Positions 26,985-38,941 are shown, counted from the first letter of the stretch. The stretch: DNA of 64,000 bases from Blastococcus sp. TF02A-30 (GCF_003319185.1 NZ_QOHJ01000002.1:434001-498000); one strand, 5' to 3'. Notes: generated from the letters alone by a model not told the origin. A program made the numbers and translations.

Positions 26985-26991
26985 CGGCGGC

Positions 26992-29040
26992 ATGCGCCCG
27001 CACGACCTCGACCTGCTCCGGACGCCGGGCGTGCCGACCGTCTCCCCGGACGGCCGGATCGCCGTCGTCGCGGTCGGCCGCCCCGACCTCGACGCCGACG
27101 AGTACCGCGGCCGGCTGTGGGCGGTGCCCACCGACGGGTCGGCGCAGCCCCGCCCCATCTCCAGCGGCACGCGGGACGCCTCGCCGTCCTTCTCACCGGA
27201 CGGCCGGTGGCTGGCGTTCCTCGGCGCGGAGGAGGGCGGCAAGCCGCAGGTGCACGTGCTGCCCACCGCGGGCGGGGAGGCCCGCCGGCTCACCGACCAC
27301 CCGCTGGGCGCCGGCGTCCCGGTGTGGTCGCCGGACTCCCGCCGGCTGGCCTACACGGCCCGCGTGCCGGAGCCGGGGCGCTACGGCACCACCGAGGGCG
27401 TCGGCCCCGAGGCGGAGGCGCCGCGGCTGATCACCACGCTGCAGTACCGGCGCGACGGCGTCGGGTTCCTGCTCGACCGGCCCAGCCAGGTCTTCGTCCT
27501 CGACCTGCCCGCCGACCTGCGCGACGACGACGCGCCCGAGCCGGTCCAGGTGACCACCGGCGACGCCGACTGCACCGACGTCACCTGGCGCCCCGACGGC
27601 GCGGCGCTGGCGTTCGTCTCGGCGCGGCACCCCCGCGCGGACCGCGACCTGGTGCACGACGTCCACGAGATCGGCGTCGACGGGTCCGGCCTGCGGCGGC
27701 GCACCGGCTCGCGCGGTGACTGCAGCCACCCGACCTACGCGCCCGACGGCACGCTCGTGGTCACCGCCGTCCCGGACCTCGGCCCGGACGGGGTCGACTT
27801 CGTCGCCCGCCAGGCGGTGCCGTGCCGGGTGGCCGACGACGGCGCGCTGCAGCCGCTGCTCGACCCCGCGGAGCACCACCGGGGCGACGGCACCCCGGGC
27901 ACGGTCCTGGCCGACGGGGCGGTGCTGGTCGGCGTGGAGCGCCGCGGCGCGGTGGAGCTGCTGCGGGTGCCCCTGGACGGCGGCCCGCCGCAGGTGCTGG
28001 TCGACGGGCCGTTCACCGTGCGGGGCTTCGCGGCCGCCGGCGGCGTCGTCGTCGCCACCGTGGCGCACGACCGGTCGGCGGGCGAGCTGGTGGCGCTGTC
28101 CGGGGGCGGGCGCCGGCTGCTGACCGGCTTCGGCGCCGAGCTGGGGGCGACGGGCCGGGTGCGCCGCATGCGGGAGCGCACGGCGACCGCGCCCGACGGC
28201 TACCCGGTGCACGGCTGGGTCACCACGCCGCCCGGTCCCGGTCCGCACCCGGTGCTCCTCACCATCCACGGCGGCCCGTTCGCCCAGTACGGCTGGGCGC
28301 TGTTCGACGAGACCCAGGTCTACGTCTCCGCCGGCTACGCGGTGGTGCAGTGCAACCCGCGCGGCTCCTCCGGCTACGGGTCCGCGCACGGCCGGGCGGT
28401 GCGCCAGGCCATGGGCACGGTGGACGCCGACGACGTGCTGGCCTTCCTCGACGCCGCGCTCGAGGACCCGGCGCTGGACGCCGACCGCGTCGGCGTGATG
28501 GGCGGCTCGTACGGCGGCTACCTGACGACCCTGCTCATCGGCCGCACCGACCGGTTCGCCGCGGCGATCAGCGAGCGCGCCTTCACCGACCCGGTCAGCT
28601 TCGTCGGGTCCTCGGACATCGGCTGGGTCTTCCCCGACCAGTACGTGGGCACCGATCCCGAGCGCGTGGCCGCGCAGAGCCCGATGGCCGCGGCGGCCGC
28701 GATCACCACGCCCACGCTGGTGATCCACTCCGAGGAGGACTGGCGCTGCCCCCTCGAGCAGGGGGCGCGGCTCTACGTCGAGCTCAAGCGGCGCGGTGTC
28801 CCCTCGGAGCTGCTGCTCTTCCCGGGGGAGGGGCACGAGCTGTCCCGCTCGGGCCGGCCCCGGCACCGGCTCGCCCGGTTCGAGCACGTCCTCAGGTGGT
28901 GGGCGCGCTGGCTGCCGACACCGCAGAACCCCGGGCCGGCGACGGCGGAGCTGGTCGTGCCGGTCCCGGACGCGACGTCGCCCGACGAGGAGCCGGAGGG
29001 CGCCGAACCGCTCAGCGTGCGGACGACGCGGGTCCGCTGA
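26992..29040 (+). CDS. S9-family serine peptidase (acylaminoacyl/prolyl oligopeptidase type)
   Basis: A 682-residue cytoplasmic peptidase. Residues 1 to about 390 form a WD40/TolB-like beta-propeller (repeats such as SPSFSPDGRWLAFLG, VPVWSPDSRRLAYTA). The C-terminal alpha/beta hydrolase has the oxyanion segment TIHGGPFAQYGW, nucleophile GGSYGGY, acid in HSEEDWRCP and catalytic His in GEGHELSR. Family members remove acylated residues or dipeptides from short peptides. No signal peptide. The acidic C-terminal tail after the catalytic His is about 65 residues long. Confidence 0.92.
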   Translation: MRPHDLDLLRTPGVPTVSPDGRIAVVAVGRPDLDADEYRGRLWAVPTDGSAQPRPISSGTRDASPSFSPDGRWLAFLGAEEGGKPQVHVLPTAGGEARRLTDHPLGAGVPVWSPDSRRLAYTARVPEPGRYGTTEGVGPEAEAPRLITTLQYRRDGVGFLLDRPSQVFVLDLPADLRDDDAPEPVQVTTGDADCTDVTWRPDGAALAFVSARHPRADRDLVHDVHEIGVDGSGLRRRTGSRGDCSHPTYAPDGTLVVTAVPDLGPDGVDFVARQAVPCRVADDGALQPLLDPAEHHRGDGTPGTVLADGAVLVGVERRGAVELLRVPLDGGPPQVLVDGPFTVRGFAAAGGVVVATVAHDRSAGELVALSGGGRRLLTGFGAELGATGRVRRMRERTATAPDGYPVHGWVTTPPGPGPHPVLLTIHGGPFAQYGWALFDETQVYVSAGYAVVQCNPRGSSGYGSAHGRAVRQAMGTVDADDVLAFLDAALEDPALDADRVGVMGGSYGGYLTTLLIGRTDRFAAAISERAFTDPVSFVGSSDIGWVFPDQYVGTDPERVAAQSPMAAAAAITTPTLVIHSEEDWRCPLEQGARLYVELKRRGVPSELLLFPGEGHELSRSGRPRHRLARFEHVLRWWARWLPTPQNPGPATAELVVPVPDATSPDEEPEGAEPLSVRTTRVR

Positions 29041-29046
29041 GCTGTC

Positions 29047-29063
29047 GTTGCAGTCGCTGCAAC
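29047..29063 (+). terminator. Short hairpin after S9 peptidase gene
   Basis: Perfect 7-bp inverted repeat GTTGCAG/CTGCAAC with loop TCG, 6 nt after the stop. Small and without a T-run, so a weak terminator at best. Confidence 0.35.
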
Positions 29064-29111
29064 CAACCCGTCGACCTCCCGCTGGAGGGCTCGGGGGCCT
29101 AGCGTCGGGGG

Positions 29112-29405
29112 ATGGCCCTCATCTACCCCGTCCTCGCCGACGCTCCCGAGCCCGCCGAGGACGCCGATCCGGACTTCGCCGAGCTCGCCGCCGACCTCTC
29201 CGACTCGTGGCTCGTCGAGATCGCGGTGGGGAAGGACGGCGACGAGGGGTGCTTCGGGCCGCTCAGCGCCCGGGCCGCCTGGGACCTCGCCGTGGGGGTG
29301 GACCAGCGCCGTCCCGACTGGGCGGTGTCGGTGCTGCCGCTGTACCAGCCCGGGACGCCGGACGAGCTGGTCGAGGCGTTCGAGGAGGAGGACGCGGAGG
29401 GCTGA
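29112..29405 (+). CDS. Small acidic hypothetical protein
   Basis: A 97-residue, strongly acidic soluble protein (DADPDFAELAADLSDSW ... DELVEAFEEEDAEG) that I do not recognise. The middle has a mixed strand/helix pattern with a single Cys. TAGCGT lies 6 nt before ATG 29112, indicating a leaderless transcript and supporting this start. No membrane segment or known motif. Confidence 0.62.
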   Translation: MALIYPVLADAPEPAEDADPDFAELAADLSDSWLVEIAVGKDGDEGCFGPLSARAAWDLAVGVDQRRPDWAVSVLPLYQPGTPDELVEAFEEEDAEG

Positions 29406-29407
29406 AC

Positions 29408-29430
29408 TTGTCGTACCCGTGCGCCAGGGT
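29408..29430 (+). promoter_or_regulatory. RecA-NDp-like promoter of the reductase gene at 29437
   Basis: TTGTCGTAC, 8 nt, CAGGGT, then 6 nt to the ATG. The TTGTCR half is perfect and spacing exact, but the -10 (CANNNT) and the GTG part of the motif deviate; may be chance. Confidence 0.35.
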
Positions 29431-29436
29431 GGCGGC

Positions 29437-29988
29437 ATGGATGCCTCCTTCTCCGCCGCCATCTACCTCGGCATGAGCGTCGACGGGTTCATCGCCCGCC
29501 TCGACGGCGACCTCTCCTGGCTCACCGGCGGCGACGAGGCCGGCGGCCCGCCGGACGACGGCGGGGGCGGCGACTTCGGGTTCGCCGAATTCGTCTCCGG
29601 CGTCGACGCCCTGGTGATGGGCCGGTCGACCTACGACGTCATCGCGCCGATGGCGGAGTGGCCGTACCAGGGCAAGCCGGTGCACGTGCTCAGCACGACG
29701 CTCCCCGAGGGCGCCGACACCCGGATCACCGTGCACCGCTCGTTCGAGGAGGCCGTGGCCGCGCTCTCGGCGGCCGGTTACCGGAAGGTGTACGTCGACG
29801 GCGGCCGTACGGCGCACAGCTTCCTCGCCGCCGGCCTGGTCTCCGAGCTGACGCTCACCCGCGTGCCGGTGCTGATCGGCACGGGGCTGACGCCGTTCGG
29901 GCCGCTGGCCGGCGACATCCGGCTGGCGCACCGGCGCACGGAGTCGTTCGCCGGCGGCGCGGTGCAGAGCACCTACGACGTGCGCTGA
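29437..29988 (+). CDS. Dihydrofolate reductase-like / RibD C-terminal family protein
   Basis: A 183-residue single-domain reductase. It shows YLGMSVDGFIARLDG (family start), VDALVMGRSTYDVI, the strand/loop KPVHVLSTTLP, YVDGGRTAHSFLAAGLV and LTLTRVPVLIGTGLTPFG. These are typical of YyaP/YwjB-type NADPH-binding RibD_C proteins, whose substrates are mostly unknown. A Gly/Asp-rich loop (about residues 30-46) is longer than usual. ATG 29437 is chosen; a GTG six codons upstream falls inside the promoter-like sequence. Confidence 0.86.
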   Translation: MDASFSAAIYLGMSVDGFIARLDGDLSWLTGGDEAGGPPDDGGGGDFGFAEFVSGVDALVMGRSTYDVIAPMAEWPYQGKPVHVLSTTLPEGADTRITVHRSFEEAVAALSAAGYRKVYVDGGRTAHSFLAAGLVSELTLTRVPVLIGTGLTPFGPLAGDIRLAHRRTESFAGGAVQSTYDVR

Positions 29989-29995
29989 GCAGCGG

Positions 29996-30658
29996 TCACC
30001 AGCCGCGGGCCCGCCACTCGCCGAGGTGCGGCCGCTCCGCGCCGAGGGTCGTGTCCTTGCCGTGGCCGGGGTAGACCCAGGTGTCGTCCGGCAGGACGTC
30101 GAACAGCCGCTGCTCGACGTCGTCGATCAGGCTGGCGAACCGGGCCGGGTCCTGCTGGGTGTTGCCCACCCCGCCGGGGAAGAGGCTGTCGCCGGTGAAG
30201 ACGTGCGTGCCCGCGTCGCCGGGGCCGCGCCAGACCAGGGCGATGCTGCCGGGGGTGTGGCCGCGCAGGTGCACCACCTCGAGCACCTGCTCGCCGACGG
30301 CCACGGTGTCGCCGTGCTCGACCGGCCGCCGCACCGGCACGGGGAGGTCGGCGGCGTCGGCCGGGTGGGCGACGGTCTCCGCGCCGGTCTCCTCGACCAC
30401 CCGGGGGAGGGCGCGGTGGTGGTCCCAGTGCCCGTGCGTGGTGACGACGGTGCGCAGGCCGCCGTCGCCGACCAGCGCGAGCAGCGCGTCCGGCTCGGCG
30501 GCCGCGTCGACCAGCAGCTGCTCGCCGGTGGCGGTGCAGCGCAGCAGGTAGGCGTTGTTGGCCATCTCGCTCACGGCCAGCTTGCTGATCGTCAGCCCGG
30601 GGAGCTCCCGCACGTCGGCGGGACCCCCGACCTCGACGTCACCGGTGTACGGGCTCAT
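29996..30658 (-). CDS. Metallo-beta-lactamase-fold hydrolase (glyoxalase II-like)
   Basis: A 220-residue MBL-fold enzyme. The dinuclear metal site is complete: THGHWDHH, the His in LRGHTPGS, Asp in FTGDSLFPGG, and the last His in PGHGKDT. Family members hydrolyse thioesters such as S-lactoylglutathione or mycothiol analogues. ATG 30658 follows GGAGGCCTG. It lies between the reductase gene (convergent) and the amidase gene (divergent). A similar MBL gene precedes uvrA in Mycobacterium (Rv1637c), so the neighbourhood is conserved. Confidence 0.9.
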   Translation of the reverse strand: MSPYTGDVEVGGPADVRELPGLTISKLAVSEMANNAYLLRCTATGEQLLVDAAAEPDALLALVGDGGLRTVVTTHGHWDHHRALPRVVEETGAETVAHPADAADLPVPVRRPVEHGDTVAVGEQVLEVVHLRGHTPGSIALVWRGPGDAGTHVFTGDSLFPGGVGNTQQDPARFASLIDDVEQRLFDVLPDDTWVYPGHGKDTTLGAERPHLGEWRARGW

Positions 30659-30676
30659 CAGGCCTCCGTTCGGAAA

Positions 30677-30699
30677 CTGTCGGCGTCCGCCGTTACGGT
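30677..30699 (+). promoter_or_regulatory. RecA-NDp-like leaderless promoter of the amidase gene
   Basis: CTGTCGGCG (7 of 9 positions of TTGTCRGTG), exactly 8 nt, then TACGGT, and 7 nt to ATG 30707. Spacing and both elements fit the PafBC-dependent damage promoter class. Confidence 0.5.
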
Positions 30700-30706
30700 C
30701 GGCGGC

Positions 30707-32119
30707 ATGGACGCTAGCGGAGCTGTCGGCGCACGTCGGACCGTCGGTCTCCCGGCCACGGAGATCGCGGCCCTCGTGCGTTCGGGGGAGGTCACGGCGG
30801 TCGACGTCGTGCGCGCCCACCTCGAGCACCTCGACGAGGTCGACGCCCGGGTCGGCGCCTTCCGCGTGCTGCGCCGCGAGGCGGCGCTGGCCGAGGCCCG
30901 GGCGGTCGACACCGCGCTCACCCGGTTCGCCCTGCCGCTGGCCGGGGTGCCGATCGCGGTCAAGGACAACGTGGCCGTGGCCGGCGAGGTGATCACCGAC
31001 GGCTCCCCGGCGTGCCGGCAGGAGGTGGCGGCCAAGGACCACCCGGTCGTCACCCGGCTGCGCAAGGCCGGCGCGGTGGTCGTCGGCATCACGCACGCGC
31101 CGGAGCTCTGCCTCTACGCGGCCACCGACGGGCCGGGCGCGGTGAGCCGCAACCCCTGGGACACCGCGCGCTCGCCGGCCGGCAGCTCGGGCGGCAGCGC
31201 CGCGGCGGTCGCCTCGGGATCGGTCCCGCTCGCCCACGGCAACGACGGGATGGGCTCGCTGCGGCTGCCCGCGGCGGCGTGCGGCCTGGTCACCCTCAAG
31301 CCCGGGCGCGGCGTCGTCCCGGCCGAGATCGGGTTCGACAGCTGGTCGGGGATGGCGGAGAACGGCGCGCTGGCCACCACGGTCGCCGACCTCGCGGTGG
31401 CGCACGCGGTCCTGGCCGGCCAGGAGCGGGCCGCGCCGGCGGACCTCACGCGGCCGCTGCGCGTCGCCGTCAGCACCACCTCGCCGGTGCCCGGCGTGCG
31501 GGCCGACCGCGAGGCGCTGGCCGCCGTCGAGCGGGTCGTCGCGGCGCTCACCGCGGCCGGGCACACCGTCGTCCGCCGCGACCCCCCGATCACCCCCGGC
31601 GCCGCGGCCGGGGCGCTCGCCCGCTGGATGGCGGGTGCGGAGGACGACGCCGAGCACCTCGGGCTCGACCGGGCGGCGCTCCAGCCGCGCAGCCGCACGC
31701 ACGCCCGCATCGGCCGGCTCGTCCGCCGGGCCGGGCTGGTCCGGCCCGCGGCCCAGGAGCGCTTCCGCGAGCGCATGACCGGCTTCTTCGACGACGTCGA
31801 TCTGCTGCTCACGCCCGTCACGACTGGCCCGCCGCTGCCGGCCCGGCCCTGGCACGAGCGCGGCTTCCTGGCCAACGTGACGGCCAACGCCCGGTGGGCA
31901 CCGTGGACGGCGGCCTGGAACTACGCCGGCCTCCCCGCGCTGGTCCTGCCGGCCGGCGTGCGGACCGCTCCCGAGGTGCCGCTCGCCGCCCAGTTCGTCG
32001 GCCCCCCGGGCGCCGAGGCGCGGCTACTCTGGATCGCCGGAGAACTGGAGCGCCTGCTTCCGTGGCGCCGCTACGCGCCGGTCTTCGACCCCACCGCGCC
32101 GATGGCCGCCGCGACCTGA
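30707..32119 (+). CDS. Amidase-signature family hydrolase
   Basis: A 470-residue amidase-signature enzyme. The catalytic Lys is in AVKDN, the cis-Ser in SPAGSSGGSA, and the nucleophile Ser in GMGSLRLPA. The last loop deviates from the usual GSDxGGSIR (GNDGMGSLR) but keeps the Ser. Substrate cannot be predicted; the family covers amidases, ureido hydrolases and nitrile-derived amides. ATG 30707 is 7 nt after a -10 box, predicting a leaderless message. It lies just upstream of uvrA (162-nt gap) in the same direction. Confidence 0.9.
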   Translation: MDASGAVGARRTVGLPATEIAALVRSGEVTAVDVVRAHLEHLDEVDARVGAFRVLRREAALAEARAVDTALTRFALPLAGVPIAVKDNVAVAGEVITDGSPACRQEVAAKDHPVVTRLRKAGAVVVGITHAPELCLYAATDGPGAVSRNPWDTARSPAGSSGGSAAAVASGSVPLAHGNDGMGSLRLPAAACGLVTLKPGRGVVPAEIGFDSWSGMAENGALATTVADLAVAHAVLAGQERAAPADLTRPLRVAVSTTSPVPGVRADREALAAVERVVAALTAAGHTVVRRDPPITPGAAAGALARWMAGAEDDAEHLGLDRAALQPRSRTHARIGRLVRRAGLVRPAAQERFRERMTGFFDDVDLLLTPVTTGPPLPARPWHERGFLANVTANARWAPWTAAWNYAGLPALVLPAGVRTAPEVPLAAQFVGPPGAEARLLWIAGELERLLPWRRYAPVFDPTAPMAAAT

Positions 32120-32281
32120 GCCCGGCCTCCCCGCCGACGCAGCTCACACCGCGGGGGCGGACGACCACGGCGGGTGGCGGCGTTACCAGCAGCGATGCCA
32201 CGCCACCGCACGTCGTCCGCAGCAGCCAGCCTCGCGACACCGCCTCTGCCACACCCACCCACAGCGACCGACAGGGATCAC

Positions 32282-35173
<2,892 letters not shown>

Positions 35174-35179
35174 GCACGA

Positions 35180-35219
35180 CGACGGCGCTCCTCCCCGCAT
35201 CCCGGGGCGGGCGCCGTCG
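35180..35219 (+). terminator. Terminator hairpin after uvrA
   Basis: Stem CGACGGCGC / GCGCCGTCG enclosing an inner CCCCG/CGGGG pairing, starting 6 nt after the uvrA stop; ends the uvrA transcript before tctC. Confidence 0.65.
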
Positions 35220-35299
35220 CCGTCCCGGTCGGGTGGCGCCCGGGGGGCGACAGGAGTGGACTGACGCCACGTCCTGAGAGACCGGGAGGTTCGACCGCT

Positions 35300-36283
35300 G
35301 TGCCGCTGTCCCGCAGGTCCTTCCTCGCCGGTGCCGTGGCCGCGCCGCTGCTGGGGGGCCTCGCCGCCTGCGCCGGGACGGTCGTGCAGCCCGGTGACCT
35401 CTCCCGGCTGCGGATCATGGCGCCGGCCAGCCCCGGCGGCGGGTGGGACACCACCGCCCGCGTCATGCAGCGGGTGATCCAGAGCTCCGGGCTGGCCCGC
35501 AACGTGCAGGTGTTCAACATCGAGGGCGCCGGCGGGGTCATCGGGCTCGGGCAGCTCGGCCGCGAGGACGACGACGCGCTGCTCATGATGATGGGCCTGG
35601 TCATGGTGGGCGCCGTCGACACCAACGAGTCGGAGACCCGGCTCGACGACGTGACCCCCATCGCCCGGCTGATCGGCGAGACCGAGCTGATCGTCGCCGC
35701 CGCCGACGCGCCGTTCGACGATCTCGAGGGGTTCGTCGAGGCGTGGCGGGCCGACCCGGCCGGCACCCCGATCGCCGGCGGCTCGGCCGGCGGCACCGAC
35801 CAGATCCTCGCCGGGCTGCTCGCCCAGGCCGCCGGCATCGACCCCGGCCTGATCAACTACATCCCGTACTCCGGCGGCGGCGAGTCGCTGTCCGCGCTGC
35901 TCGGCGGGCAGGTGGCCGCCGGCATCTCGGGCACCGCCGACTACGGCCCTCAGGTGCAGGGCGGCGACCTGGTGGGGCTGGCCGTCTCCACCGCCGAGCG
36001 CTCCGACCAGGTGCCCGACGTCCCCACGCTGGTGGAGTCCGGCTTCGACGTCGAGGTCTCCAACTGGCGCGGGGTGATGGCCCGGCCGGGCATGACCGAC
36101 TCCGCCCGCGAGGACCTGATCCAGCTCGTCGTCGACATGCACGACAGCGACGAGTGGGCCGAGGCGCTGGAGAACAACGGGTGGGACGACCAGCTGCTGA
36201 CCGGCGACGAGTACGGCGAGTTCCTGGCCGAGGAGGAGACGCGCGTGCGGCAGATCCTGCAGGAGATCGGCCTGATCTCGTGA
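35300..36283 (+). CDS. tctC: Tripartite tricarboxylate transporter, substrate-binding lipoprotein TctC
   Basis: A 327-residue Bug/TctC-family extracytoplasmic receptor. The N-terminus is [17 protein letters not shown] followed by LAAC, a twin-arginine-like signal ending in a lipobox. Mature features are [18 protein letters not shown] and [19 protein letters not shown], typical of the ligand cleft. The GTG start follows GGGAGG. The stop overlaps tctB (GTGA). The ligand may be citrate, another tricarboxylate or an aromatic acid; not deducible. Confidence 0.93.
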   Translation: MPLSRRSFLAGAVAAPLLGGLAACAGTVVQPGDLSRLRIMAPASPGGGWDTTARVMQRVIQSSGLARNVQVFNIEGAGGVIGLGQLGREDDDALLMMMGLVMVGAVDTNESETRLDDVTPIARLIGETELIVAAADAPFDDLEGFVEAWRADPAGTPIAGGSAGGTDQILAGLLAQAAGIDPGLINYIPYSGGGESLSALLGGQVAAGISGTADYGPQVQGGDLVGLAVSTAERSDQVPDVPTLVESGFDVEVSNWRGVMARPGMTDSAREDLIQLVVDMHDSDEWAEALENNGWDDQLLTGDEYGEFLAEEETRVRQILQEIGLIS

Positions 36284-36837
36284 GCACCGCCCAGGGGCTG
36301 CCGCCGGACGCGGCGCCGGAGCCGACGCCTCCCGGGGAGCAGCCGGGCCGCAACACCGGCGAGCTGGTGATGGCCGGCCTGCTCGCCGCCCTGGGGCTGT
36401 ACCTGGTCCTGGACGCCGGCAGCATCGCGGTGCCTGGATCGTCGAACCAGGTGGGGCCGCGGTTCTTCCCCTACCTCGTCGGCGGCGTCGTCCTGGCCAC
36501 CGGCATCGCGCTGGGCGTGCGGGTGTGGCGCGGCGACCAGGGCCCGGCCGACGAGAGCGAGGACGTCGACCCGACGGCGGGCACCTCCTGGCAGGCGGTC
36601 GCGATCATCTCCGTCGCGTTCCTCGCCCACGCGCTGCTGATCAACGTCGTCGGCTGGCCGCTGGCCGTCACGCTCATGTTCGCCACGGTCGCGTGGGCCC
36701 TGGGCGCGCGCGGCATCGTCCGGCCGCTGATCGCCGGGGGCATCGCGGCGGTCGTGGTCTGGATCGTCTTCGTCAAGGCCCTGAACGTGGCGCTGCCCGG
36801 CGGCACGCTCCTCGAGTGGGCGACGGACTGGTTCTGA
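36280..36837 (+). CDS. tctB: Tripartite tricarboxylate transporter small membrane subunit TctB
   Basis: A 185-residue protein with four membrane helices (after a Pro-rich 27-residue N-terminus: [40 protein letters not shown]; a paired set near 105-145; and a final helix). The [13 protein letters not shown] motif is characteristic of TctB. Overlaps tctC at its start and tctA at its stop (TGATG), so all three are co-translated. Confidence 0.92.
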   Translation: MSTAQGLPPDAAPEPTPPGEQPGRNTGELVMAGLLAALGLYLVLDAGSIAVPGSSNQVGPRFFPYLVGGVVLATGIALGVRVWRGDQGPADESEDVDPTAGTSWQAVAIISVAFLAHALLINVVGWPLAVTLMFATVAWALGARGIVRPLIAGGIAAVVVWIVFVKALNVALPGGTLLEWATDWF

Positions 36838-38417
36838 TGGACGCCCTCGGCGACCTGGTCGGCGGTCTCGGCGACGCGCTGACCCCGCAGAACCTGCTCT
36901 TCGCGCTGCTCGGCGTGCTGCTGGGGACCGCGGTCGGCGTGCTCCCCGGCATCGGGCCGGCGATGACGGTCGCGCTGCTGCTGCCGGTCACCTACGTCCT
37001 GGAGCCGACCAGCGCGTTCATCATGTTCGCCGGCATCTACTACGGCGGCATGTACGGCGGGTCGACGACGTCGATCCTGCTCAACACCCCCGGCGAGTCC
37101 AGCTCGATCATGACCGCGCTCGAGGGCAACAAGATGGCGAAAGCCGGGCGGGGGGCCGCGGCGCTGGCCACCGCGGCGCTCGGCTCGTTCGTCGCCGGCA
37201 CCATCGCCACGCTGCTCCTCGCCCTCGTCGCCCCGACCGTGGTCGACCTGGCCATCGGCATCACCGCGGCCGACTACTTCGCGATCGCCGTCCTCGCGTT
37301 CGTCGCCGTCGCCACGGTGCTCGGCGCCTCCCCGCTGCGCGGCCTGGCCTCGCTGGGCATCGGCCTCTACCTGGGGCTGGTCGGCACCGACGTCCTCACC
37401 GGGCAGGAGCGGTTCACCCTCGGCGTCCCGCAGCTCTCCGACGGCATCGACGTCGTCGTCGTGGCGGTGGCGCTGTTCGCCGTCGGCGAGGCGCTCTACG
37501 TGGCCTCCCGGCTGCGGCGCGGCCCGGTGCAGGTGATGGGGGCGTCGGGGTCGTGGTTCACCCGCGAGGACCTCCGCCGGTCGTGGAAGCCCTGGCTGCG
37601 CGGCACCGCGTTCGGCTTCCCGTTCGGGGCCCTGCCCGCCGGTGGCGCGGAGATCCCCACGTTCCTCTCGTACGCGACCGAGCGGAAGCTGAGCAAGCAC
37701 CCGGAGCAGTTCGGGAAGGGCGCGATCGAGGGCGTCGCCGGGCCGGAGGCGGCGAACAACGCCGCGGCGGCGGGCGTGCTGGTCCCGCTGCTGACCCTGG
37801 GCATCCCGACGTCGGCGACCGCGGCGATCATCCTGGCCGCCTTCCAGGGCTACGGCATCCAGACCGGGCCCACGCTGCTCACCACCGAGTCGCCGCTGGT
37901 GTGGACGCTGATCGCGTCGCTGCTGATCGGCAACTTCATGCTGCTGGTGCTCAACCTGCCGCTGGTCGGCCTGTGGGTGAAGCTGCTGCGCATCCCGCGG
38001 CCCTACCTCTACGCCGGCATCCTGATGTTCGCCTCGCTCGGCTCGTACGCGGTCAACGCCGATCCGCTCGACCTGGTGCTGCTGCTGGTCATCGGGCTGC
38101 TGGGCTTCTTCATGCGCCGCTACGGCTGGCCGGTGGCCCCGGCGGTCATCGGGCTGATCCTCGGGCCGATCGCGGAGACCAACCTGCGGCGCGCGCTGGC
38201 CATCAGCGGCGGCGACCTCGGCGTCCTGGTGGAGAGCTGGGTGAGCCGCATCGTGCTCGGCCTGGTGCTGCTCGCGCTGGTCGGCCCGATCGTGCTGCGG
38301 CTGGTCCGCGGCCCCCGGTCCACACCGGAGGAGCTCCAGCAGGAGGGGACGCTCCAGCACCGGGTGCCCGCCGGGCGGGGCCGCGGGGACGACGAGGAGG
38401 AGGAGGAGGACCGGTGA
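36837..38417 (+). CDS. tctA: Tripartite tricarboxylate transporter large permease TctA
   Basis: A 526-residue permease with about twelve helices. Family motifs are [21 protein letters not shown], split by helix 2, [20 protein letters not shown], and the second-half [19 protein letters not shown] with [18 protein letters not shown]. The C-terminus ends in an acidic EEEEED run. It works with TctB and the TctC receptor in secondary, cation-coupled uptake of carboxylates. Stop codon overlaps the UspA gene by GTGA. Confidence 0.95.
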   Translation: MDALGDLVGGLGDALTPQNLLFALLGVLLGTAVGVLPGIGPAMTVALLLPVTYVLEPTSAFIMFAGIYYGGMYGGSTTSILLNTPGESSSIMTALEGNKMAKAGRGAAALATAALGSFVAGTIATLLLALVAPTVVDLAIGITAADYFAIAVLAFVAVATVLGASPLRGLASLGIGLYLGLVGTDVLTGQERFTLGVPQLSDGIDVVVVAVALFAVGEALYVASRLRRGPVQVMGASGSWFTREDLRRSWKPWLRGTAFGFPFGALPAGGAEIPTFLSYATERKLSKHPEQFGKGAIEGVAGPEAANNAAAAGVLVPLLTLGIPTSATAAIILAAFQGYGIQTGPTLLTTESPLVWTLIASLLIGNFMLLVLNLPLVGLWVKLLRIPRPYLYAGILMFASLGSYAVNADPLDLVLLLVIGLLGFFMRRYGWPVAPAVIGLILGPIAETNLRRALAISGGDLGVLVESWVSRIVLGLVLLALVGPIVLRLVRGPRSTPEELQQEGTLQHRVPAGRGRGDDEEEEEDR

Positions 38418-38824
38418 GCTCCGGGGTGGTGGTGGTCGGGTTCGTGCCGGGCCCGCGCGGGGAGGCCGCGCTGCAGCACGCCGTCGAGGAGTGCCGGCGG
38501 CGCGGGGCGCGGCTCGTCGTCGTCAACTCGTCGCGCGGGGATGCCCTGGTCGACGAGCGGTTCGTGCAGGGCGAGCCGCTGCGCCGGCTGCAGGACGAGC
38601 TGACCGTCTCCGGGGTGCCGGCCGAGCTGCGCCAGCCGGTGCGCGGTCGCGACGTCGCCGAGGAGCTGGCCGACGTGGTCCGGGAGACGGGAGCCGAGCT
38701 GCTGGTGATCGGGCTGCGCCGGCGCACCGCGGTCGGCAAGCTGCTCATGGGCAGCGCGGCGCAGCGGATCCTGCTGGACGTCGAGTGCCCGATCCTGGCG
38801 GTGAAGAGCGCGCCGGGGGACTGA
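38414..38824 (+). CDS. Universal stress protein (UspA family)
   Basis: A 136-residue single-domain Usp with the opening strand [19 protein letters not shown] and an ATP-loop region [19 protein letters not shown] followed by CPILAVK. The loop approximates the ATP-binding G-xx-G-x9-GS pattern but with Arg/Leu substitutions, so nucleotide binding is uncertain. It is translationally coupled (GTGA) to tctA, making it the fourth gene of the tct operon; it may tune transport activity. Confidence 0.88.
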   Translation: MSSGVVVVGFVPGPRGEAALQHAVEECRRRGARLVVVNSSRGDALVDERFVQGEPLRRLQDELTVSGVPAELRQPVRGRDVAEELADVVRETGAELLVIGLRRRTAVGKLLMGSAAQRILLDVECPILAVKSAPGD

Positions 38825-38850
38825 CCGCCCGACCTCGCGGCCCGCTGCGC

Positions 38851-38887
38851 TTGTGCTGTTCGCCACATCCGGCCTACCCTGGATGTG
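38851..38887 (+). promoter_or_regulatory. Promoter with overlapping inverted repeat
   Basis: TTGTGC (38851-38856), 18-nt spacer, TACCCT (38875-38880). CACATCC (38864-38870) and GGATGTG (38881-38887) form a perfect 7-bp inverted repeat around the -10, a natural repressor-site layout. It drives the small membrane-protein gene at 38942. Confidence 0.55.
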
Positions 38888-38941
38888 ACCGACGCCACTC
38901 ACGGGCCTCCGCTGGGTGACGAGTCGTCGAGGAGGACCGCG

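Noticed and set aside
30026-30706. Upstream extension of the amidase frame
   Set aside because: It is antisense to the metallo-hydrolase gene; the promoter at 30677-30699 and ATG 30707 define the start.
32174-32281. Upstream extension of uvrA (36 extra codons)
   Set aside because: Ala/Ser/Thr-rich with no UvrA similarity; ATG 32282 gives the standard UvrA N-terminus.
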